Numbered from the stretch's first letter, positions 26,649 to 32,481 are shown. The stretch is 64,000 nucleotides of DNA from Candidatus Enterococcus leclercqii (GCF_009933135.1 NZ_MAEH01000004.1:20506-84505); one strand, 5' to 3'. The notes: a model not told the origin generated them from the letters alone. Numbers and translations: made by a program.

Positions 26649-26714
26649 ATTTCAGTACAAAATATTATCATCTTGAGACAATTTACATTAAAAACTCAAT
26701 TCGAATGATATTTT
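26649..26714 (+). promoter_or_regulatory. LytTR-type regulated promoter of the first bacteriocin operon
   Basis: Direct repeats ATTTCAGTA (26649-26657) and ATCTTGAGA (26670-26678) start 21 bp apart, with TATTTT (-10, 26709-26714) starting 39 bp after the second. It is divergent from the transporter promoter, 74 bp away. Confidence 0.78.
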
Positions 26715-26748
26715 TTTCGTAATAAAAAAATATATGGGAAGTTTTACT

Positions 26749-26829
26749 ATGAAAAATGTTCAAAGTTTAAGCAAAGAAGAATTGATACTTCTAGTCGATG
26801 CAGGACAAGACTGGATTTCACAAAAATAA
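26749..26829 (+). CDS. 26-residue leader-like micro-peptide
   Basis: An open frame of 27 codons behind GGGAAG, the first gene after the regulated promoter. The peptide begins MKNVQSLSKEELILLVDAG and ends QDWISQK. The first part looks like the double-glycine leaders here (compare [18 protein letters not shown] of the pediocin-like precursor), but the cleavage site would be AG instead of GG and only seven residues follow. It could be a degenerate bacteriocin gene, a translated leader, or a small signalling peptide. Not recognised as any known family. Confidence 0.5.
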   Translation: MKNVQSLSKEELILLVDAGQDWISQK

Positions 26830-26850
26830 ATCTTTATAAGGAGGATGACT

Positions 26851-27189
26851 ATGCCGAAGAACGAAAAAAAGGATCTCTTTTTAACTGCTTCTATAGCGAT
26901 AATTGGGTTGACAGCAATATACTTTTCAAATGCACTTTTGAATAGTTTAGCGATATCGTTTTTATTAATCGGCATAATAGTCTTAACTACTCTACCAGTT
27001 CAAATCAGAAAAAAGAAACAGCGCAGATTAATTACGGATTATTTAAATAGAATCGATACTACTTTACAAAAAAATATTTATGAAGCTACTCAAGTCACTC
27101 GGAACCAATTAAAAAATTATACTGTAATAGGAACTGGTATAGCATCTTCTAAGCTTTATAAAATTGAAGAAATCATATCAAAGATGTAG
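26851..27189 (+). CDS. Small membrane protein of the bacteriocin operon
   Basis: A 112-residue protein with two close N-terminal membrane helices (about residues 12-29 and 33-51), a very basic turn (RKKKQRR) and a hydrophilic helical C-terminal half. I do not recognise the family. Its position as an early gene in the pheromone-controlled operon, before the two-peptide pair, suggests immunity or an accessory function. The start at 26851 is chosen because AAGGAGG lies six bases before it; an ATG six bases earlier overlaps that site. Confidence 0.68.
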   Translation: MPKNEKKDLFLTASIAIIGLTAIYFSNALLNSLAISFLLIGIIVLTTLPVQIRKKKQRRLITDYLNRIDTTLQKNIYEATQVTRNQLKNYTVIGTGIASSKLYKIEEIISKM

Positions 27190-27241
27190 ATTTGAATACA
27201 ATTTTCTCGTACCAAAAAATAAAAAATGGAGTGTGTTTGTT

Positions 27242-27469
27242 ATGAAAATAGGGGAAAAATTATCAACTTTGGAAATGAAAGTCGTTCAAGGAGGTGGCTC
27301 TTTTAAGGATCTTATATATGCTATGGGTGGCGGAGCTGCCGGTGGTGCAGCGTTGGGAGCGGCAATTTGCGCACCAACAGTAGTTGGTTCTCCAGCCTGT
27401 AGCGCTTCAGGAGCAATATACGGTGCAGTAGCTGGAGGATTTACAGCTGGGCTTGATTCAAAAAAATAA
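27242..27469 (+). CDS. Two-peptide bacteriocin precursor, lactacin-F-like subunit
   Basis: A 75-residue precursor: leader MKIGEKLSTLEMKVVQGG (18 residues) and a 57-residue mature peptide beginning GSFKDLIYAMGGGAAGG. It is rich in Gly and Ala with GxxxG-type spacing and has two cysteines. These traits, and the ICAPTVVGSPAC segment, recall LafA-type subunits of class IIb pore-formers. The partner gene follows by 12 bases or so. GGAG lies about ten bases before the ATG; a longer in-frame extension upstream has no leader character. Exported by the C39 transporter. Subunit identity is inferred. Confidence 0.82.
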   Translation: MKIGEKLSTLEMKVVQGGGSFKDLIYAMGGGAAGGAALGAAICAPTVVGSPACSASGAIYGAVAGGFTAGLDSKK

Positions 27470-27481
27470 AAGTAGATTGAG

Positions 27482-27688
27482 ATGAAAAAAATGAAATACG
27501 AAATATTAGAATTGCACAATTTAAAAGATATTACAGGTGGTGGAAAAGCTACTAATACATTAACCGGTGGCTTAAGTGGTGCTGCAACGGGCGTAAAGTG
27601 GTGTACTGCTGGAGGACCGTGGGCTATGGCTGGTTGTGGTGTAATTGGAGGAATTATTGGAGGAGTTATCGGCTACAATGCTCCTTAA
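27482..27688 (+). CDS. Two-peptide bacteriocin precursor, LafX-like subunit
   Basis: A 68-residue precursor with leader MKKMKYEILELHNLKDITGG and a 48-residue mature part beginning GKATNTLTGGLSG. The GPWAMAGCGVIGG stretch resembles the GPWGMAICGVGG part of lactacin F subunit LafX as I remember it. Two cysteines, GxxxG-type motifs, hydrophobic C-terminal half. It pairs with the preceding precursor. A second ATG three codons in (27491) could be the true start; neither has a strong ribosome-binding site. Its end overlaps the next gene. Confidence 0.82.
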   Translation: MKKMKYEILELHNLKDITGGGKATNTLTGGLSGAATGVKWCTAGGPWAMAGCGVIGGIIGGVIGYNAP

Positions 27689-27875
27689 AAAAGGCAATGA
27701 AATAAAAGAACGGATGGAACCAGTAGATATTTTTGTTCTAGTAATTACATTTAGCTTATTCTTCTTTATTTTAAAGCCATACAAAAATACAGGGTCGCTA
27801 ACTATTAAGATAGTTATTTTAGCAGTTGTACTACTTTTAAATATTCATTCAATTACAAAGAAAAGCCCAAAATAG
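27678..27875 (+). CDS. Putative immunity protein for the two-peptide bacteriocin
   Basis: A 65-residue protein with two membrane helices (about residues 15-33 and 42-57) and basic ends, the usual form of class IIb immunity proteins. It starts inside the preceding precursor gene, with GGAGGAG 12 bases upstream, and overlaps its stop codon by 11 bases, so expression of toxin and protection is coupled. No specific family recognised; function is inferred from size, topology and position. Confidence 0.7.
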   Translation: MLLKKGNEIKERMEPVDIFVLVITFSLFFFILKPYKNTGSLTIKIVILAVVLLLNIHSITKKSPK

Positions 27876-27933
27876 TATCGCTAGCTTAAAAGTGATATTT
27901 CAAATAATATAATTTGGAAAGAAGGAATAGAAA

Positions 27934-28119
27934 ATGAAAAACGTGGAGAAAATCTCATTAGTAGAATTAAAAAAAGTAACCGGAGGAGCAACTTACTATG
28001 GTAATGGTCTATACTGTAATTCAAAGAAGTGCTGGGTTGAATGGGGAATCACTGGAGGCTGTCTAGCCCAGTACGCAATTGGAGGCTGGCTTGGTGGTGC
28101 AGTGCCAGGAAAATGTTAG
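27934..28119 (+). CDS. Class IIa (pediocin-like) bacteriocin precursor
   Basis: A 61-residue precursor: leader [18 protein letters not shown] and a 43-residue mature peptide. The N-terminal part has [10 protein letters not shown] with C10 and C15, and the C-terminal part has C25 and C43 with [13 protein letters not shown], so it is a four-cysteine anti-listerial type. The sequence is very like divercin V41 and the end of enterocin A as I remember them. The box is YGNGL where most members have YGNGV. AAGGAAT precedes the ATG. No own direct-repeat promoter is seen, so it is probably read through from 26709. The following gene encodes its immunity protein. Such peptides permeabilise target cells through the mannose PTS. 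Confidence 0.93.
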   Translation: MKNVEKISLVELKKVTGGATYYGNGLYCNSKKCWVEWGITGGCLAQYAIGGWLGGAVPGKC

Positions 28120-28430
28120 ATCAAAGGGAACGATCAGCACAGAAAATTATTCATGATCTCTTCAACGATCTTGAAAAAAGCAAAGATAGCTCGTTTAAGG
28201 ATATTCAAGATGTATTAATGAAAGTTTATCAAAAACTTGACGATCCTAAGATTGAACAGGCCCCACTGGTCAATCGGCTCGTGAATTACATTTCTTTTAC
28301 TGCTATTACAAAAAAGCTCAAGTTTTCCTCTATGCAAAATGAATGGATAATGGAGCTAAGTACCATTGGAAGGAAAGCCGGGTTGAACGGAGTTTACCGA
28401 TCAGATTATGGTGATAAAAACCAATTTTAA
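28113..28430 (+). CDS. Class IIa bacteriocin immunity protein (EntA-immunity-like)
   Basis: A 105-residue hydrophilic helical protein beginning [20 protein letters not shown], with no membrane segment, matching the four-helix-bundle immunity family of enterocin A and relatives. It starts seven bases before the end of the bacteriocin gene, so the two are coupled. These proteins act on the cytoplasmic side and lock the mannose-PTS receptor bound by the toxin. A longer in-frame reading starting at 28041 is out of register with the bacteriocin frame and lacks a ribosome-binding site. Confidence 0.85.
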   Translation: MLDQRERSAQKIIHDLFNDLEKSKDSSFKDIQDVLMKVYQKLDDPKIEQAPLVNRLVNYISFTAITKKLKFSSMQNEWIMELSTIGRKAGLNGVYRSDYGDKNQF

Positions 28431-28431
28431 T

Positions 28432-28671
28432 CATTGAAAAAGCAGTAGGTTAAGAACTGAAGTGCCGCCGAGCTCACGGTAGGAAAATTCATCCAATCTC
28501 TGATTTAGCTCCCTGCTTGACTGCCTACAGCTCTGCTAAAAAAAACATACTCCCCTTTCCCATCCAGGTATTCTTGAACAATTTCCAATTTGAATTCAAA
28601 ACTATATTTAGACATAAAAATACCGACCCCAAAAGCCTAGATTTTTGGTCTAACTTTTGGGGGGCGGTTCA
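28432..28671 (-). mobile_element. IS3-family remnant with OrfA start and terminal repeat
   Basis: On the minus strand the end TGAACCGCCCCCCAAAAGTT (28671 downward) looks like an IS3/IS150-group terminal repeat. An OrfA-like start follows at 28615: MSKYSFEFKLEIVQEYLDG, then the frame breaks; a later fragment reads YRELGG in another frame. No full transposase remains. The remnant lies just left of the left arm of the large inverted repeat. Confidence 0.6.
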
Positions 28672-28728
28672 AATTATCTATTTTTTTATTTTTAGGAAAT
28701 AATTGGAAAAACGAATTGATAAAATAAA

Positions 28729-29069
28729 TAAGATATAACTTGCGACGAACTGTAATTTCAAAAAATCACTACTTTTAGTGGTAGAAAAAAGTATGATGTC
28801 TTTTTCGATTATTTTCATCAATTACTATATTTCAAAGTAGATTTTAACTCATATACGTTCTCTCACATATCGTAGATTTTCAGAGGTTTTATTTGATTCT
28901 AAAGAAACAATCAAGTTGCTAATCTATCACGACAATTTAGAAAAGAACCACTTTTTACGTTTTAGGATAGTTTTTTATTGTCTTGAGATAAAAAACAAAT
29001 AGAAAAGAAATCAGTAGTATCTTGTACATGTAACATAAATCTTTTGAGAGGAAGTTTTATTATGCAAAA
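28729..29069. repeat. Large inverted repeat, left arm
   Basis: About 341 bases that reappear in reverse complement at 31713-32056 with, by eye, three 1-base indels and three substitutions (~98% identity). The arm contains a full regulated promoter, the ribosome-binding site and the first codons of the gene at 29062. The two arms point at each other and enclose 2.6 kb. Confidence 0.93.
28959..29023 (+). promoter_or_regulatory. LytTR-type regulated promoter in left inverted-repeat arm
   Basis: Direct repeats GTTTTAGGA (28959-28967) and GTCTTGAGA (28980-28988) start 21 bp apart; TATCTT (-10, 29018-29023) begins 38 bp after the second repeat start, one base less than in the right arm and the other three promoters. 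Confidence 0.78.
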
Positions 29070-29280
29070 CTTGAAAGAACTAAGTCATTTGAAATTGACT
29101 AAAATCAGTGGGGGTGGAGTTACACCTCCCAAAGGTGCCTTTTTTAATCCTGATGGGAAAACTAATCCTTACGATATGGCATTAGGTGGCACTACCTATC
29201 CCCATCAAGGCGCCTGCCCAATTGATTCCGATACACTTGGTTACATCGGTGGCGGTCAGAACCTTTGTCGTAAAAGATAG
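29062..29280 (+). CDS. Unfamiliar double-glycine bacteriocin-like precursor
   Basis: A 72-residue precursor: leader MQNLKELSHLKLTKISGG and a 54-residue mature peptide beginning GVTPPKGAFFNPDGKTNPYD, with two cysteines near the end (QGACP and QNLC). Unlike the other precursors it is polar, rich in Gly, Pro, Asn and Asp, lacks GxxxG helices and the YGNG box, and I cannot place it in a bacteriocin class. The ATG at 29062 is chosen because GAGAGGAAG precedes it; the same site and start are conserved in the mirrored arm before brcA. It is followed by an S41-like membrane protein gene instead of a typical immunity gene. Confidence 0.7.
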   Translation: MQNLKELSHLKLTKISGGGVTPPKGAFFNPDGKTNPYDMALGGTTYPHQGACPIDSDTLGYIGGGQNLCRKR

Positions 29281-29315
29281 AATCATCTGTTTAATTTATC
29301 TGTAGGAGCAGCATT

Positions 29316-30341
29316 ATGCGTATCAAAAAATATCTAAGTTTTATCAGCGGTATCGGGATCATTATTTTTTGTTCTCTTTCTCTATTTTGGATACATCCGA
29401 AATCAATTGATCCCCGTGGATATGAAATTTTTTCTACTCTATCACAATACGAAATTATCAACGATCAACCCACATGGAAAACTATTTCAAAACTAACTAG
29501 TTACGGGAAAAAAATAAATAATGTAGATGATTGGAATGGGTTGCTTTATAGTATCAATAAACATAGCTCTTTAGTGAAAATTACTTCTGATGAAGAGTTT
29601 CAAACATTCGAAAATAGTAATTTCCCTACAATCTCAAAATATAAAAACTTGACAATCATCAACATTCCAAGTGCATACAGTCCAGACGATAAGAACTTTT
29701 TAGAATATTATGCTTCTACACTTGCTAAACTGATTAATCACGCATCAGGAAATATTGTTTTAAATCTATCTAATAATCACGGAGGCGCTCGAGAACCAAT
29801 GATTCTTGGTACCAGTTCTTTGATTCCTGATGGTGTACTTTTTAACGAAATAGACAACCACAGAAATAGATACCCTGTATTATTAAAAAATGCTCAACTA
29901 CTCGGAGGTATTCCTGGCACTATCAATACGTTATCTACATCTTGGCTTCCTTCACAACAAGAAAAAATCTTAAATCAAAAAGTCGCTGTTATAACAAATG
30001 ATAAAACTTCCAGCGCAGCAGAAAGCCTTATACTAGCACTACGAAATAATCCTAACGTAAGAGTTTTTGGCCTCCCATCCGCCGGTTATACTTCAGTTAA
30101 TATGAATCGCTTTTTTTCTAATCATAACTCAAAGGAGCTTTGGTGGCTTATTTACACCGTAGGGTATTATGAAGTTAACTTCCCAATAAATGGACAGTGT
30201 ATTTTTAATAACCAACCCATTCCTCCAGATTATAAGGTCGATTTTTCATTACTAAAGGATAGTGATCAAGATCTTCTATCTTCTCAAGGAACAGATAACT
30301 TGTTAGAAACTATTAATAACTGGTTTGTTTCCGACTCCTGA
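29316..30341 (+). CDS. Membrane-anchored S41-peptidase-like protein
   Basis: A 341-residue protein with one N-terminal membrane anchor (residues ~7-27) and an extracellular domain. The C-terminal half shows the tail-specific-protease core: strand IVLNLSNNHGG, then KVAVITNDKTSSAAES with the likely catalytic serine S232 or S233, then VFGLPSAGYTS. The last element resembles the G-x-P-T-A-G loop of IRBP/tricorn-like S41 members; the Lys of the CtpA type is absent there. No PDZ domain is evident. TAGGAG precedes the ATG, 35 bases after the bacteriocin-like gene, and both are under the left-arm promoter. It may be an immunity protein that destroys the peptide, or a maturation protease. Function unproven. 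Confidence 0.72.
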   Translation: MRIKKYLSFISGIGIIIFCSLSLFWIHPKSIDPRGYEIFSTLSQYEIINDQPTWKTISKLTSYGKKINNVDDWNGLLYSINKHSSLVKITSDEEFQTFENSNFPTISKYKNLTIINIPSAYSPDDKNFLEYYASTLAKLINHASGNIVLNLSNNHGGAREPMILGTSSLIPDGVLFNEIDNHRNRYPVLLKNAQLLGGIPGTINTLSTSWLPSQQEKILNQKVAVITNDKTSSAAESLILALRNNPNVRVFGLPSAGYTSVNMNRFFSNHNSKELWWLIYTVGYYEVNFPINGQCIFNNQPIPPDYKVDFSLLKDSDQDLLSSQGTDNLLETINNWFVSDS

Positions 30342-30384
30342 TGTATCTGTAGATCCAAAACAAAGATTTTCTATATTAAAATCA

Positions 30385-30441
30385 GAAACAAGGGTCAGAA
30401 TCCCTATTTGAAAAGATAGAGGGTTGCATGCTCCTTGTTTC
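30385..30441 (+). terminator. Terminator after the S41-like gene
   Basis: GAAACAAGG pairs with CCTTGTTTC; an internal AGGGTCAGAATCCCT-like segment may fold further. TTTATGG follows. Confidence 0.6.
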
Positions 30442-30538
30442 TTTATGGTTTAAAAGATAGAGTCAAAGGAGTTTTCTTTTTTATTTACCCAAATAGTTTG
30501 TTCTATACAATATTTCCCTAGCTTCTCGTAAGGGAAAA

Positions 30539-30862
30539 ATGAAGAATTTTTTAGGCTCTCCAATCATTTGGATTATTTTTCAATTGATTCTTATCATCTT
30601 AATCCGATTGATTCCCATTCAACCTAGCATTTCTTCCAATAATCTCTAGTACAACAATACATTTAATTTGCTTGGTAGTAATTTAGCCTTAATTCTTTTG
30701 TCATGTACCTTACAAATGGAGATAAATTAGCTTAAGGCTAGACAATACCCAAATAGAGCCACCACCATTATTTTAGTAATGACTCTATATTATTTTACTT
30801 TTAACATTTATTCATTTGTAGTTACTTTTTTATTGATTGCTGCTGTTCATTTGTATCAATGA
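30539..30862 (+). pseudogene. Decayed small membrane protein with two in-frame stops
   Basis: From ATG at 30539 (AAGGG before it) one frame runs 108 codons and is interrupted only by TAG after SNNL and TAG after MEIN. The conceptual product starts MKNFLGSPIIWIIFQLILII and has three hydrophobic stretches, consistent with a lost immunity-type or CAAX-protease-type membrane protein. The family cannot be settled from this fragment. Confidence 0.5.
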
Positions 30863-30956
30863 CAGATTCTGCTGCAAAAACAGTTTGTGGCAGGTAAGCT
30901 GAGAAAATTGATACTATAATTAGTACACTTATTGCTGCTTTGACAATTTTTTTCAA
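30822..30956 (-). CDS. Small Sec-secreted peptide (44 residues)
   Basis: A minus-strand frame starting with TTG behind GAAGGTG (six-base spacing). The product begins MKKIVKAAISVLIIVSIFSA and continues YLPQTVFAAES, a good Sec signal peptide with a cleavage site near VFA-AE. The remaining ~16 residues are polar (SVIDTNEQQQSIKK). No known family. It is downstream of the brochocin-like operon terminator, and overlaps the decayed plus-strand gene by about 40 bases. It might be a signalling peptide, a remnant, or chance; a promoter is not obvious. Confidence 0.4.
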   Translation of the reverse strand: MKKIVKAAISVLIIVSIFSAYLPQTVFAAESVIDTNEQQQSIKK

Positions 30957-31020
30957 AACGAACACCTTCAATTTTTTCAATTAATTGAATTATTAGCTAA
31001 TAAATCGTTAAAAAAATAGA

Positions 31021-31065
31021 AATCTGCATCATAGAACGTCTCAATACAAATCCATGATGCAGATT
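31021..31065 (-). terminator. Terminator of the brochocin-like operon
   Basis: Perfect 11-bp stem AATCTGCATCA with TGATGCAGATT; on the minus strand TCTATTTTTTTAAC follows. It ends the leftward brcA-brcB-brcI transcript. Confidence 0.82.
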
Positions 31066-31139
31066 AATTTCTCAAAAAATTTTAAGTTAGTAACAATTTG
31101 TCTTTATTCTGTTCTCTAAAATGTAAATGACATTATCTA

Positions 31140-31298
31140 TCAAGTTAGAATACTCCAGAAAAATTCATAGATAATCAAGAAGATTGCTATGGTAACTGTT
31201 ACATTCAATTTTTTTTTTGAAGGTAAATCTTTCTTCTTTAGATAGTTGCCGACTGCAATTAAAGAGATTACAGCAGAGAAAATTAATGCTTTTACCAT
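31140..31298 (-). CDS. brcI: Brochocin-C immunity-like protein
   Basis: A 52-residue protein starting MVKALIFSAVISLIAVGNYL, with two membrane helices separated by a basic loop (KKKDLPSKKKLN). Size, topology and position after brcB match the brochocin-C immunity protein as I recall it. The start codon overlaps the brcB stop (ATGGTAA), so it is translationally coupled. The true start is at 31298; a longer in-frame extension to 31394 runs antisense in register to brcB and is not credible. Confidence 0.8.
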   Translation of the reverse strand: MVKALIFSAVISLIAVGNYLKKKDLPSKKKLNVTVTIAIFLIIYEFFWSILT

Positions 31299-31474
31299 TG
31301 ATCCCAAATACTTCCAATAGCTCCTGTCAGACAACCCCCACCGGCTCCACCAAGTCCGCCTAACGCACCACCAATTACGGCACCACCAACACAAGAACCA
31401 CCTACACTACCCCAGTTGATTTTTCCCCCAATTACTTTCAACATTTCTTCTTGATTTAGTATTTCTTTTTTCAT
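31292..31474 (-). CDS. brcB: Brochocin-C-like bacteriocin precursor, subunit B
   Basis: A 60-residue precursor: leader MKKEILNQEEMLKVIGG (17 residues) and a 43-residue mature peptide beginning KINWGSVGGSC and ending GAIGSIWDQW. From memory it differs from the brochocin-C B peptide of Brochothrix campestris at only about two positions. Rich in GxxxG motifs, two cysteines. It acts with the BrcA-like peptide to permeabilise membranes. Twelve bases separate it from brcA; GGAGGAG precedes the ATG. Confidence 0.9.
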   Translation of the reverse strand: MKKEILNQEEMLKVIGGKINWGSVGGSCVGGAVIGGALGGLGGAGGGCLTGAIGSIWDQW

Positions 31475-31486
31475 TAATAGCTCCTC

Positions 31487-31720
31487 CTAATTCCCCAATA
31501 GTCCACCAATACATGCGGCTGAACCGCCAATTACTCCAAAATGTGCACCGACGAATGCTCCCGGGATAGCACCTAATCCAGCAGCTAATCCACCACCAGC
31601 TGCTCCAGCTACTGTTCCCGCTCCTATCCCTTTACCAATGTCTTTTAGACAATCTTTTGAACTATACCCCCCCATTAATTGTTTCATTTCTTGTTCATTT
31701 AGTTTTTGAAACTTTTGCAT
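31487..31720 (-). CDS. brcA: Brochocin-C-like bacteriocin precursor, subunit A
   Basis: A 77-residue precursor with leader MQKFQKLNEQEMKQLMGG and a 59-residue mature peptide beginning YSSKDCLKDIGKG and ending CIGGLLGN. I recall the mature brochocin-C A peptide as identical or nearly so. Repeated Gly/Ala-rich helix motifs, two cysteines. The ATG at 31720 follows GAGAGGGAG; an earlier in-frame start overlaps that site and would spoil the leader. Its promoter lies in the right arm of the inverted repeat, shared in sequence with the promoter of the peptide at 29062. Confidence 0.92.
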   Translation of the reverse strand: MQKFQKLNEQEMKQLMGGYSSKDCLKDIGKGIGAGTVAGAAGGGLAAGLGAIPGAFVGAHFGVIGGSAACIGGLLGN

Positions 31721-32056
31721 AATAAAGCTCCCTCTCAAAAAGATTTATGTTACATATACAAGATACTACTGATTTCTTTTCTATTTGCTTTTTTATCTCA
31801 AGACAATAAAAAACTATCCTAAAACGTAAAAAGTGGTTCTTTTCTAAATTGTCGTGATAGATTAGCAACTTGATTGTTTCTTTAGAATCAAATAAAACCT
31901 CTGAAAATCTACGATATGTGAGAGAACGGTATATGAGTTAAAATCTACTTTGAAATATAGTAATTGATGAAAATAATCGAAAAAGACATCATACTTTTTT
32001 CTACCACTAAAAGTAGTGATTTTTTGAAATTACAGTTCGTCGCAAGTTATATCTTA
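31713..32056. repeat. Large inverted repeat, right arm
   Basis: Reverse complement of 28729-29069 with about 98% identity. It begins within the first codons of brcA and ends exactly where homology to the truncated integrase starts. Confidence 0.93.
31760..31825 (-). promoter_or_regulatory. LytTR-type regulated promoter in right inverted-repeat arm
   Basis: On the minus strand GTTTTAGGA (31825-31817) and GTCTTGAGA (31804-31796) start 21 bp apart, and TATCTT (-10, 31765-31760) begins 39 bp after the second repeat start. Drives brcA-brcB-brcI. Confidence 0.8.
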
Positions 32057-32395
32057 AAAAAATGGCAATTAAATCAAAAAGAATTTATGTTGCACATTGG
32101 ATTAACCAATCCTGAAATGATTTTTTGCGGTATTTATAAACAAATCGTAACTCATCATGCTATCTATGTACGGTTACAAACAATTACCGAAAAAGCTGGA
32201 GTTCCCTTTCTAGGTATCCATGTGACAAGGCATACACATGCTAGCCTTCTTCTAGACGCTGGTGCATCATTAAAGGACGTACAAGATCGACTAAGACATG
32301 CTTCAATCAAAATTACAATGGATACTTATGGTCATCTAAGTAAAGAGACAAAAGTCCAAACTGTTAATAAATTTGTTCAACATCTTAATGCTTGA
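32057..32395 (+). pseudogene. Truncated tyrosine recombinase (integrase), C-terminal part
   Basis: About 112 residues of a phage/ICE-type integrase catalytic domain: HVTRHTHASLLLDAG (His and Arg of box II), LRHASIKITMDTYGHLSK with the nucleophile tyrosine. The N-terminal DNA-binding domains and the first catalytic arginine are missing; upstream the sequence is the inverted-repeat arm. The open frame continues into the arm to an ATG at 31964, but that part is not integrase. It is probably inactive and marks the right end of the island. Confidence 0.85.
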
Positions 32396-32401
32396 TAATC
32401 T

Positions 32402-32413
32402 AATGGCATTCAA
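32402..32413. other. Possible right att-like repeat of the island
   Basis: AATGGCATTCAA, matching 20667-20678, seven bases after the integrase stop. GGCATTCAA is repeated once more at 32417. Attachment sites commonly lie directly behind integrase genes. Confidence 0.4.
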
Positions 32414-32437
32414 TTTGGCATTCAAAAAAGAAGAAAA

Positions 32438-32472
32438 AGGGCAGAATCCCTATATACTAAGGATTCTGCCCT
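32438..32472 (-). terminator. Terminator after the DUF1292 gene
   Basis: Perfect 12-bp stem AGGGCAGAATCC with GGATTCTGCCCT; on the minus strand TTTTTCTTCTTTTTT follows. Confidence 0.88.
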
Positions 32473-32481
32473 CTAAAATTC

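Noticed and set aside
31964..32056. N-terminal part of the open frame leading into the integrase
   Set aside because: These codons lie in the inverted-repeat arm, which is non-coding in its other copy, and do not resemble an integrase.
32438..32472. AGGGCAGAATCCCTA-like stem as a repeat shared with 30392-30406
   Set aside because: The similarity to AGGGTCAGAATCCCTA is short and both lie in terminators; convergent sequence is as likely as a mobile repeat.
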